The notes under the pieces are model-generated. The model made no database searches. It worked only from the letters and a program-made list of their open reading frames with translations, and was not told where the DNA came from. A DNA stretch of 6,097 bases from CAJXZP01 sp047610145 (GTDB lineage: Bacteria; Bacteroidota; Bacteroidia; Flavobacteriales_G; Salibacteraceae), in contig JBLFZF010000151.1 in the NCBI GenBank assembly GCA_047610145.1, forward strand, positions 1 to 6,097, read 5' to 3'. Shown here piece after piece: positions 1 to 6,097 of the stretch (positions within the stretch are counted from its first letter, which is position 1; the number at the start of each line of letters is the position of its first letter). The position numbers were made by a program, and so were the translations under genes.

Positions 1-1335
1 ACTGGTGTAACGGAAAATTTAGTCGAATTGGGTTTTCAGTCGGGTAGAATGAAAACAGGTACTCCTCCTAGAGTTGATGGTAGAAGTCTTGATTATTCCA
101 AGATGGAAGAGCAGGCGGGGGATATGGATTCGTGGAAATTTTCTTATTTAGATTCTAAAATATTGACACAGCAAAGGTCATGTTGGATTACATATACTAA
201 TCCCGATGTACACAATGAGTTAAGGGTTGGTTTTGATGATTCACCTATGTTTACCGGTCGGATTAAAGGACTAGGTCCGCGGTACTGCCCTTCTATTGAA
301 GATAAAATTGATCGTTTCGCTGATAAAAATAGACATCAAATTTTTGTGGAGCCAGAGGGTTGGTCTACGATGGAGGTTTATGTCAATGGTTTTTCGACTT
401 CACTTTCGAAGGAGGTACAATTAAAGTCTATCCAGTTAATTGCTGGTTTTGAAAATGCAAAAATTTTGAAACCAGGGTATGCAATTGAATATGATTTTTT
501 TCAACCTACGCAACTGAAAAATACTCTTGAGACTAAAAAGTTGAATGGGTTGTTTTTTGCAGGTCAAATTAATGGGACTACTGGATATGAAGAAGCGGCT
601 GGTCAAGGCTTAATGGCGGGTATTAATGCAGCTTTAAGTGTGCAGGGAAAAGAACCGTTTGTGTTGGCAAGAGATGAGGCTTTTATTGGTGTTTTGATAG
701 ATGATTTAGTAACGAAGGGAACTGAAGAACCTTATAGAATGTTTACTTCAAGAGCGGAGCATCGAATTTTATTGAGACAGGATAATGCTGATTTACGTTT
801 GACTGAAAAGTCCCATAAAATTGGTTTAGCCTCAGATGAGAGAATGAAGATTTTGACGGATAAACAGGATTACGTGAATTCTGTGAGTACCCATTTGCGT
901 GAATTTAGTGTAACCCCAGAAGCAGCTAATCCGGTATTGGAAAAATTAGCAACAAGTCCTATTAAACAAAAGGTAAAAATTATTGATATCCTGGGACGGC
1001 CCCAAGTGGTGGTGAAAGATTTACTTCCGCTTACCCCTGTTTTGAAAAGTATGGATTTAGGTACCATATTAGATCGGGAAGTTTTGGAACAAGTTGAAAT
1101 TACCGTTAAGTATGCGGGCTATATTGAAAGAGAAAGAAAGCTAGCTAATAAATTGAAGAATTTAGACCATATTTTATTAAAGCCTAATTTTGATTACTCT
1201 CTTTTAAAATCACTGTCGTATGAAGCACGTGAAAAGCTGTCTAATATTAAACCTACTAATTTGGGTCAGGCTTCTCGGGTTAGTGGGGTTTCCCCAGCCG
1301 ATATATCTGTAATTCTAGTGTTTTTAGGAAGGTAG
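1..1335 (+). CDS. mnmG: tRNA uridine-5-carboxymethylaminomethyl modification enzyme MnmG (GidA), 5' truncated by window edge
   Basis: With its partner MnmE, MnmG uses FAD, NADH and a folate one-carbon donor to build the (carboxymethyl)aminomethyl group on C5 of wobble uridine U34 in several tRNAs, in the cytoplasm. The reading frame is open from base 1, so the gene starts upstream of the window; 444 codons are visible. The first residues contain the conserved GRMKTGTPPR segment. The GidA signature PRYCPSIEDK follows, with its Cys codon at 286-288; this corresponds to Cys277 of the E. coli enzyme, which implies about 180 missing residues and a full length near 625, normal for the family. The second signature, AGQINGTTGYEEAAGQG, starts at 559 and belongs to the FAD-binding part. 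The helical C-terminal region that binds MnmE and tRNA is intact and ends in a typical SGVSPADISVILVFL segment. No frameshift is seen. The stop TAG (1333-1335) overlaps the parS-like site. The identification is firm. Confidence 0.97.
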   Translation, partial: TGVTENLVELGFQSGRMKTGTPPRVDGRSLDYSKMEEQAGDMDSWKFSYLDSKILTQQRSCWITYTNPDVHNELRVGFDDSPMFTGRIKGLGPRYCPSIEDKIDRFADKNRHQIFVEPEGWSTMEVYVNGFSTSLSKEVQLKSIQLIAGFENAKILKPGYAIEYDFFQPTQLKNTLETKKLNGLFFAGQINGTTGYEEAAGQGLMAGINAALSVQGKEPFVLARDEAFIGVLIDDLVTKGTEEPYRMFTSRAEHRILLRQDNADLRLTEKSHKIGLASDERMKILTDKQDYVNSVSTHLREFSVTPEAANPVLEKLATSPIKQKVKIIDILGRPQVVVKDLLPLTPVLKSMDLGTILDREVLEQVEITVKYAGYIERERKLANKLKNLDHILLKPNFDYSLLKSLSYEAREKLSNIKPTNLGQASRVSGVSPADISVILVFLGR

Positions 1336-1349
1336 TTCCACGTGAAACA
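1334..1349. promoter_or_regulatory. parS centromere-like ParB-binding site
   Basis: The 16-mer AGTTCCACGTGAAACA matches the widespread chromosomal parS consensus TGTTNCACGTGAAACA at every position except the first (A for T). The 14-base core GTTCCACGTGAAAC is complete, with both half-sites GTTnCAC and GTGnAAC. Chromosomal ParB proteins load on such sites as CTP-dependent clamps, spread, and recruit ParA/SMC for origin segregation. The site starts inside the mnmG stop codon and extends into the intergenic gap. From base composition, a chance match to the core in 6 kb is very unlikely. parS sites usually cluster near oriC, so the window may be origin-proximal; that is inference, since no parA, parB or dnaA lies here. 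Confidence 0.8.
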
Positions 1350-1360
1350 TTGTTTTTTTA

Positions 1361-1399
1361 GTTTAAACCTTGAATACTACGTGTTCAATGGTTTTAAAT
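1361..1399 (+). repeat. Imperfect inverted repeat forming a long stem-loop after mnmG
   Basis: The left arm TTTAAACCTTGAA (1362-1374) pairs with the right arm 1384-1398, leaving single bulged T's at 1389 and 1395. The helix can continue inward through 1375-1377 with 1381-1383 (one G-U wobble) to a 3-base TAC loop, and outward by a G-U pair 1361/1399. That gives about 16 pairs plus the outer wobble. It begins 25 bases after the mnmG stop. No T-tract follows it on either strand (the T7 run at 1353-1359 precedes it), so it is not a textbook intrinsic terminator. It may form the mRNA 3' end, protect the transcript, or be a DNA structure next to parS. The function is unknown; the pairing itself is directly visible. 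Confidence 0.6.
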
Positions 1400-1500
1400 G
1401 AGCGTCTTAATGAGTTCACTTAATAACTCTGTAGTTATCAGCTTAAATACGTTGGTTGTATAGTGTTGATTATCAGGTATTTTAATGATGATTATTCTGT

Positions 1501-1531
1501 TTTGTAATAATTTAGGTTAAATTTAGTTTTT
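1501..1531 (+). promoter_or_regulatory. Candidate Bacteroidota-type promoter for porZ
   Basis: TTTG at 1501-1504 is followed after 19 bases by TAGTTTTT (1524-1531, then G). This fits the Bacteroidota sigma-ABfr pattern TTTG-N19-21-TAnnTTTG with one mismatch in the -7 element. It would start transcription around 1538, leaving a short leader before ATG 1554. The region is very AT-rich, so chance matches are likely. It is supported by position, in the only sizeable gap upstream of the porZ-recO-receptor group. Confidence 0.35.
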
Positions 1532-1553
1532 GGGTACTTATATATCTTGTTTT

Positions 1554-3884
1554 ATGAAACGCATTATTCTATTTATTGGTTCTATTTTTATTTCTTTACT
1601 AAGTTTCGGGCAAACTGGGCAAGTTGGTGGTTGGATCGATTATTCTCCATTTCATTTAGTTTTTTCTGTAGCAGAAGGAAACGGTTTTGCTTATGGGGCG
1701 ACCAAGTTCGGTTTGATTGAGTTTAATTCTTCTGATAATTCATTTTTGAGATTTTCAAAAGTAGAAGGTTTATCAGATGTGGATGTTTCTTGTTTAGGGT
1801 ATAATGAAGCAACAAAAACATTTGTTGTGGGATATGGAAATGGAAAAATAGATTTGATAACCGCCACTTCTATTATTACCGTAAATGATTTATTTAGAAA
1901 GGCTATTTCTGGTGATAAGAGATTAAATAAGATCCATATGGATGGAAAGTTCGCTTATTTTGCTACTGGTTTTGGTATAGTAAAGTTTGATGTAGAGCGT
2001 CAAGAATTTTCTGATACGTATATAGTAGAGTCTGATGGCGGAAATTTAAAAGTTAATGACATTACCATAGCGAATGATACCATTTATGCGGCTACCGAAA
2101 TTGGTCTTCGGTTTTCGAGGTTAGATAACCCGCAGATTAACTTTTACAGGTCTTGGATGAAAGATAATACTTTACCTAATCCCAATGCCGAGTATTCTAT
2201 TATTGAGTCTTTTCAAAATAAGCTGTATTTAAATACAGCTAACGATGTGTCTGAAGGAGATACACTCTTTTTTAAAAACGAAACCACGAGTTGGAGTTAT
2301 GTGGTTGAATTATCTGGGTTAACAAATTATTCCATATCTGCGTATGATAATTACGTAATGTTTAGTCATGGGGGCCAAGTCTCATGCTACAACAATACTT
2401 GGCAAGAAGTAAGACGAATTTATAATTACGGAGAAGGTTCTTTTGTTTCTTCACGTGATGCAATTTTAGGTAATGACAGTACCATTTGGATAGGGGATAG
2501 TAAAAAAGGATTGATCAAAAGTGAAAAAATATTTAGGTACGAAATAATTAATCCTCCTAGTCCAAATACGGCAGGGGTGGATGGTATCGATATTCGTAAT
2601 AATGCAATATGGGTTGCAGCTGGCGGAAGAGAGAATAATTGGAATAATGCGTTTAGTAATGATGGTATGTTTTGGAGGAATGATAATTTAGAATGGGGTG
2701 CTATTACTAAGTTTAACGACACTGTATTGATAAACGTATTTGATTTTATTGACGTGAAAATAAGTCCGTTTAATACAAACTTAACGTATGGTGCTTCTTT
2801 AGGTGGTGGCTTGGTGGAGTTTGACGGATATAAAACTTCGCAAATTTTCAACTCGAGTAATAGCGAATTAAAAGAAGCATTAGATGCCCCGGGTTGGGTA
2901 GGTATTACAGGGTTAGATTTTGATAAAAGTGGAAACTTGTGGATGGCTAACTCCAGAAATACTAGTCCAATTGCAGTTTACAGTAATAACGGGACTTGGG
3001 TTTCTTACAATATATCCAATTTAGTGACGCAAGATATTACTGGCCCATTACTGGTAGCTAGTAATGGGTATAAATGGGTGGTTTTACCATCAGGTGGTAA
3101 AGGGATTTTGGTTTTTGATGACGGAGGTACATTAGAAGATGTGTCGGATGATCAGTCTAGAATTCTTAATTCTGGTATTGGTAATGGAGGTTTACCAACA
3201 AATGGAGTGTATTGTTTAGCAGAAGATTTAGAAGGTCAAATGTGGATAGGGACCTCAGAAGGGGTGGCCGTATTTTATTCACCATCTAGCGTTTTTGAAA
3301 GCGGAGTTAATTTTGATGCGCAACAAATTATTGTGGAAGTGGATGGGTATTTTCAGTATTTATTAGGGACAGAAACGGTCACTTCCATTGCCGTAGATGG
3401 GGCGAATAGAAAATGGTTGGGAACAAGTGGGTCTGGTGTGTTTTTAATGTCTAGCGATGGAACAGAAGAACTATATCATTTCACAACAGATAATAGTCCG
3501 CTAATTTCTAATTTTATTCGAACTATTGAAATTAATAATTCCACAGGGGAGGTTCTATTTGGAACAAATGAAGGTATTATTGCTTTTAAAGGAACTGCTA
3601 CGGGTGATGAAGTGACTACAAACCAAACGTATGCATACCCAAACCCAGTGCCTCAAAATTATTTTGGGCTAATTGCCGTAAAGGGATTGGCGGTAAACTC
3701 TGATGTAAGGGTTACTGATATTGCAGGGAATTTGGTTTTTTCAACGATATCGGAAGGTACTCAAATGATTTGGGATGGAAATGATATGAATGGCAATAGA
3801 GTGAGCACTGGCGTGTATCTAGTTTTTGGAGTAGATTCTGAAGGACAGGATTCACAAGTCGCAAAAATTCTTTTTACTAAATAA
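1554..3884 (+). CDS. porZ: Type IX secretion system surface protein PorZ (beta-propeller protein with C-terminal sorting domain)
   Basis: PorZ is part of the T9SS attachment complex at the cell surface (with PorU, PorV and PorQ). In Porphyromonas gingivalis it binds anionic LPS and supplies it to the PorU sortase. The protein has 776 residues, close to the P. gingivalis protein. Residues 1-19 are a signal peptide (MKR, then a hydrophobic stretch ending SLLSFG), with Gln20 as likely mature N-terminus. The N-terminal part (GGWIDYSPF, then FGLIEFN and FSKVEGLSDV) resembles the PorZ first propeller. Later blades carry propeller-type motifs such as MWIGTSEGV (563-571) and KWLGTSGSGV (620-629). The last 85 residues (about 692-776) form a type A sorting domain: YPNP at 695-698, DIAGNLV near 722-728, a GVYLV strand, and the terminal KILFTK. 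ATG 1554 is chosen over an in-frame TTG at 1530, which would put eight residues before the signal peptide. No Shine-Dalgarno is visible. recO follows after 36 bp. The specific name is inferred from architecture and length. Confidence 0.85.
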   Translation: MKRIILFIGSIFISLLSFGQTGQVGGWIDYSPFHLVFSVAEGNGFAYGATKFGLIEFNSSDNSFLRFSKVEGLSDVDVSCLGYNEATKTFVVGYGNGKIDLITATSIITVNDLFRKAISGDKRLNKIHMDGKFAYFATGFGIVKFDVERQEFSDTYIVESDGGNLKVNDITIANDTIYAATEIGLRFSRLDNPQINFYRSWMKDNTLPNPNAEYSIIESFQNKLYLNTANDVSEGDTLFFKNETTSWSYVVELSGLTNYSISAYDNYVMFSHGGQVSCYNNTWQEVRRIYNYGEGSFVSSRDAILGNDSTIWIGDSKKGLIKSEKIFRYEIINPPSPNTAGVDGIDIRNNAIWVAAGGRENNWNNAFSNDGMFWRNDNLEWGAITKFNDTVLINVFDFIDVKISPFNTNLTYGASLGGGLVEFDGYKTSQIFNSSNSELKEALDAPGWVGITGLDFDKSGNLWMANSRNTSPIAVYSNNGTWVSYNISNLVTQDITGPLLVASNGYKWVVLPSGGKGILVFDDGGTLEDVSDDQSRILNSGIGNGGLPTNGVYCLAEDLEGQMWIGTSEGVAVFYSPSSVFESGVNFDAQQIIVEVDGYFQYLLGTETVTSIAVDGANRKWLGTSGSGVFLMSSDGTEELYHFTTDNSPLISNFIRTIEINNSTGEVLFGTNEGIIAFKGTATGDEVTTNQTYAYPNPVPQNYFGLIAVKGLAVNSDVRVTDIAGNLVFSTISEGTQMIWDGNDMNGNRVSTGVYLVFGVDSEGQDSQVAKILFTK

Positions 3885-3920
3885 GAAGTCTTCAGGATTT
3901 GATAATTAACATCACTGAGT

Positions 3921-4637
3921 ATGGTTCATAACACAAGGGCTATTGTTCTTCACAAAACCAATTACTCAGAAAGTAGTTTAGTGGTTCAAGTCTATTCGTT
4001 AAACTTGGGTAAAATTAGTTTGATTATTTATGGGGCTAAAAAGAAAAAATCTCGAAATAAATCCGCTCTTTTTGAACCGCTCAGTATCTTAGAAATTGCG
4101 GGTAATTTCTCTAATACAGATAAGTTAATTCGACCATCTGAAGTAAAAGTATTTACTCCGTTAATTCAAATTCAAAATAGTATTGGAAAAAGGTTAATTG
4201 CTCTGTTTTTAGCAGAGGTGGTGCATAAAAGTATTAAAGAAACTATTCCTGACGCTGACTTATATATGTTCATGGAGCGTTCCCTTCTCTATTTAGAGAA
4301 TTCGGTAAGAAATGTAGCCAATTTTCACTTAGTTTTTTTATTGGAATTGAGTAAGTTTCTTGGTTTTTCTCCCCTTCGAAGTAATGGTGATTTTTTTAAT
4401 TTATCGGAAGGTTGTTTTACTAATAGCATTCCTAATTCTAGTGTTTATTTACGGGAGGATGAGAAAAGTATTTTTCACGCTCTTCTTGGCATAAACATTG
4501 ATAAATGTCATGAGTTGAAAATTTCAAGCGCCCAAAGAAAGTTGGCCTTAAAAAATATATTAGAATATTACAAAATTCACAATATTGGAATGGGCGAGAT
4601 AAAGTCACATCTTATACTAGAAACTATTTTTGTCTAA
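3921..4637 (+). CDS. recO: DNA repair protein RecO
   Basis: RecO is a cytoplasmic recombination mediator. With RecR (and RecF) it displaces single-strand-binding protein, loads RecA on gapped DNA, and can anneal complementary strands. The 238-residue length is typical. The N-terminal 80 residues fit the RecO OB-fold: a TRAIVLHKTNYSESS start, a YSLNLGKISLIIYGAKK segment, and a basic patch KKKKSRNK at 40-47 likely to contact DNA. The rest is the helical C-terminal domain, ending in YYKIHNIGMGEIKSHLILE as in other Bacteroidota RecO proteins. Only two cysteines (165 and 196) are present, so the four-Cys zinc finger of Deinococcus-type RecO is absent. ATG 3921 aligns with family starts; no Shine-Dalgarno is evident. 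The gene lies 36 bp after porZ, and its TAA (4635-4637) shares its last A with the next start codon, suggesting cotranscription and translational coupling. Confidence 0.93.
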   Translation: MVHNTRAIVLHKTNYSESSLVVQVYSLNLGKISLIIYGAKKKKSRNKSALFEPLSILEIAGNFSNTDKLIRPSEVKVFTPLIQIQNSIGKRLIALFLAEVVHKSIKETIPDADLYMFMERSLLYLENSVRNVANFHLVFLLELSKFLGFSPLRSNGDFFNLSEGCFTNSIPNSSVYLREDEKSIFHALLGINIDKCHELKISSAQRKLALKNILEYYKIHNIGMGEIKSHLILETIFV

Positions 4638-6097
4638 TGTTGAAAATTAGAATTTATTTACTCTCATTTATGGTTATTTTAATAACTCATATTTCAGTTT
4701 CCCAAGAATTGAAAGTTTACGACTATTCTACAAAGTTACCCATAATAGGAGTCCATGTATATAGTATGGATATGTCGAAAACTACTATAACGGATAGTTC
4801 TGGTTCGGCAGATATCACCTTATTTTCAGATGATGATCTAATAATTTTTAGCCATACCTCTTACGCTGAAGTTCTTTTTAAAAAGAAGGACTTATATACT
4901 TCCTATTATGTTTTAGAGTTACATCCTACAGTTTTAAATCTAGATGAGTTTGTTCTTTCTGTGAACAAAAGGTTTCAGGTGAAAGAAGAAGTTCCGAATA
5001 GGATTGTATCCGTTACGGCAAAAGATATTCGTTTGAATGACCCGCAAACCTCGGCTGATTTAATTGCTTCTTCAGGAGAAGTCTTTGTGCAAAAAAGTCA
5101 ATTAGGTGGAGGTAGCCCTATGATTAGAGGTTTCTCTGCAAATAAAGTGTTACTTGTGGTAGATGGGGTGAGAATGAATAACGCTATTTTTAGAGGTGGA
5201 AATATTCAAAATATAATATCGATTGATCCAAATACGGTCGAAAAATCAGAAATCGTTTTTGGTCCTGGTTCAGTTATTTATGGCAGTGATGCTATGGGGG
5301 GGGTGATGGACTTCCAAACATTAACCCACAAGTATTCAGATACTGGAAATACATTCAATGGACATGCCATGTTTAGATTTAGTTCGGCTAACCAAGAACT
5401 CACCCCTCATGTGGATATCAGATTTGGTTCCAATATATTTAGTTCCGTTACCTCGTTATCCTTTAGTAAATTTTCCGATATGCGAATGGGGGCTAATGGG
5501 CCTGATGAGTACTTACGTAAGGACTATGTAAGTGTGGAAAGTGGTGTGGATAAAATGGTGGAAAATACGGACCCCGAAGTGCAAAAGTTTACGGGATATG
5601 AAAATTATTCCCTACTTCAAAAATTTGGATTAAAGTTTAACGAACACGTGAAACTTGATTATAGTTTATTGTATTCAACTACGACTGATATTCCTAGGTA
5701 TGATAGATTAACACAGCGAAAAAATGAATCTACGTTGAAGTACGCTCGATGGGAGTATGGTCCTCAAAAATGGATGATGAATAGAATAGGATTAAATATA
5801 AACGCTCCAAATAGTATTTTTGATAATCTTAGAGTCACGCTGGCGATGCAAAACTTTGAAGAAAGTAGAATAGATAGAAAGTTCAATGATCCTTTAGGTA
5901 GAACACGAACAGAAACAGTAGATATGTTTTCTGCGAATTTAGATTTTGATAATGCAATTAGTGGAAAAACTACCCTGTTTTATGGTTTTGAATCGGTATT
6001 CAACCTCATAGGTTCACTAGCTATTACTGATTCTTTAGGTGTTGTTGGAGTAACAAATACGCGATATCCTAATGACTCGAGATATTACAGTAACTCT
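4637..6097 (+). CDS. TonB-dependent outer-membrane receptor, heme/hemoglobin type, 3' truncated by window edge
   Basis: This is a gated outer-membrane beta-barrel that imports a ligand with energy from TonB-ExbB-ExbD. The frame is open from ATG 4637 to the last base, 487 codons, with no stop. Residues 1-22 are a signal peptide, with Gln23 predicted first in the mature protein. Residues 24-98 fit a carboxypeptidase D regulatory-like domain. LDEFVLS at 102-108 is a plausible TonB box. The plug (about 118-228) carries SQLGGGSPMIRGFSANK, VLLVVDGVRMNNAI, IVFGPGSVIYGSDAMGG and MDF. The GGGSPMIRGF and DGVRMNNAI forms resemble heme and hemoglobin receptors of the HmuR type, but ligand specificity is inferred; a siderophore or other ligand remains possible. 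The remaining residues look like barrel strands. A full protein would probably be 700-850 residues, so the C-terminal part is missing. Start overlap with the recO stop implies translational coupling. An 8-G tract lies in codons 220-222. Confidence 0.93.
   Translation, partial: MLKIRIYLLSFMVILITHISVSQELKVYDYSTKLPIIGVHVYSMDMSKTTITDSSGSADITLFSDDDLIIFSHTSYAEVLFKKKDLYTSYYVLELHPTVLNLDEFVLSVNKRFQVKEEVPNRIVSVTAKDIRLNDPQTSADLIASSGEVFVQKSQLGGGSPMIRGFSANKVLLVVDGVRMNNAIFRGGNIQNIISIDPNTVEKSEIVFGPGSVIYGSDAMGGVMDFQTLTHKYSDTGNTFNGHAMFRFSSANQELTPHVDIRFGSNIFSSVTSLSFSKFSDMRMGANGPDEYLRKDYVSVESGVDKMVENTDPEVQKFTGYENYSLLQKFGLKFNEHVKLDYSLLYSTTTDIPRYDRLTQRKNESTLKYARWEYGPQKWMMNRIGLNINAPNSIFDNLRVTLAMQNFEESRIDRKFNDPLGRTRTETVDMFSANLDFDNAISGKTTLFYGFESVFNLIGSLAITDSLGVVGVTNTRYPNDSRYYSNS
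5296..5303 (+). repeat. 8-G homopolymer in the receptor plug domain
   Basis: Eight consecutive G's cover the last base of Met220, the two Gly codons (GGG GGG) and the first base of the Val GTG codon in the GSDAMGGVMDF plug motif. G-runs of this length stand out in an AT-rich sequence. By direct reading, losing one G gives ATG GGG GGG TGA, an immediate stop, and gaining one G reaches TAG after 24 further codons. It could be a slippage-prone switch or simply a conserved Gly-Gly written with GGG codons. Confidence 0.9.

Noticed and set aside
870..1067. Reverse-strand open frame of 65 codons inside mnmG
   Set aside because: It lies wholly opposite a strongly conserved gene, has no recognisable product and no start signal; it is a by-product of the coding sequence.
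1334..1359. parS palindrome plus T7 run as an intrinsic terminator of mnmG
   Set aside because: As RNA the palindrome folds into a short stem with mismatches and no proper loop, and the T-run starts several bases later; the parS reading explains the sequence better.
1412..1438. Two short mutually exclusive hairpins sharing AACT (GAGTT/AACTC and ATAACT/AGTTAT), suggesting an attenuator
   Set aside because: The stems are only 5 and 6 pairs, AT-rich, and lack a T-tract or leader peptide; such pairings arise by chance in this composition.
1398..1463. Short open frame of 21 codons in the mnmG-porZ gap
   Set aside because: It is very short, has no ribosome binding site or recognisable product, and overlaps the stem-loop at its start.
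1530..1553. In-frame TTG at 1530 as porZ start
   Set aside because: It would put eight extra residues ahead of a well-formed signal peptide that starts MKR at ATG 1554, and it overlaps the candidate promoter -7 element.
2426..2851. Reverse-strand open frame of 141 codons inside porZ
   Set aside because: It lies wholly antisense to a gene with clear family features, and its translation is a low-complexity run of Leu, Ile, Ser and Pro with no recognised motif.
3885..3920. GAAGTCTTC symmetry in the porZ-recO gap as a terminator
   Set aside because: There is no room for a loop and no T-tract, and the short gap suggests read-through into recO.

Overview
The window reads as chromosomal DNA of a Bacteroidota bacterium, most likely a flavobacterium or close relative. 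The grounds are the AT-rich composition, a type IX secretion (T9SS) component of PorZ type with a C-terminal sorting domain, a TonB-dependent receptor with an N-terminal carboxypeptidase-regulatory-like domain, exported proteins whose predicted mature ends start with Gln, and start codons without clear Shine-Dalgarno sequences. All genes lie on the + strand, and coding sequence fills nearly everything except one gap of about 220 bp.

Left part (1-1335): the 3' three quarters of mnmG (gidA), the tRNA wobble-uridine modification enzyme, cut by the window edge. Its stop codon overlaps a near-consensus parS centromere site (1334-1349). A strong imperfect stem-loop follows (1361-1399), then roughly 100 bp in which I see no gene, and then a possible Bacteroidota-type promoter (1501-1531).

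Right part (1554-6097): three closely packed genes that look like one operon. They are porZ (complete, 776 codons, 1554-3884), recO (complete, 238 codons, 3921-4637) and a TonB-dependent outer-membrane receptor of heme/hemoglobin type (4637-6097, cut by the right edge). The receptor start codon shares one base with the recO stop codon. PorZ belongs to the cell-surface attachment complex of T9SS, RecO loads RecA in recombinational repair, and the receptor would import heme or a similar ligand. The grouping joins two envelope proteins and one repair protein with no obvious shared pathway.

I see no mobile element, CRISPR array, RNA gene or clearly new multi-gene system. The most notable non-coding signal is the parS site joined to the end of mnmG. 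The most notable coding oddity is an 8-G tract in the receptor plug domain, where a change of one base either way would truncate the protein.
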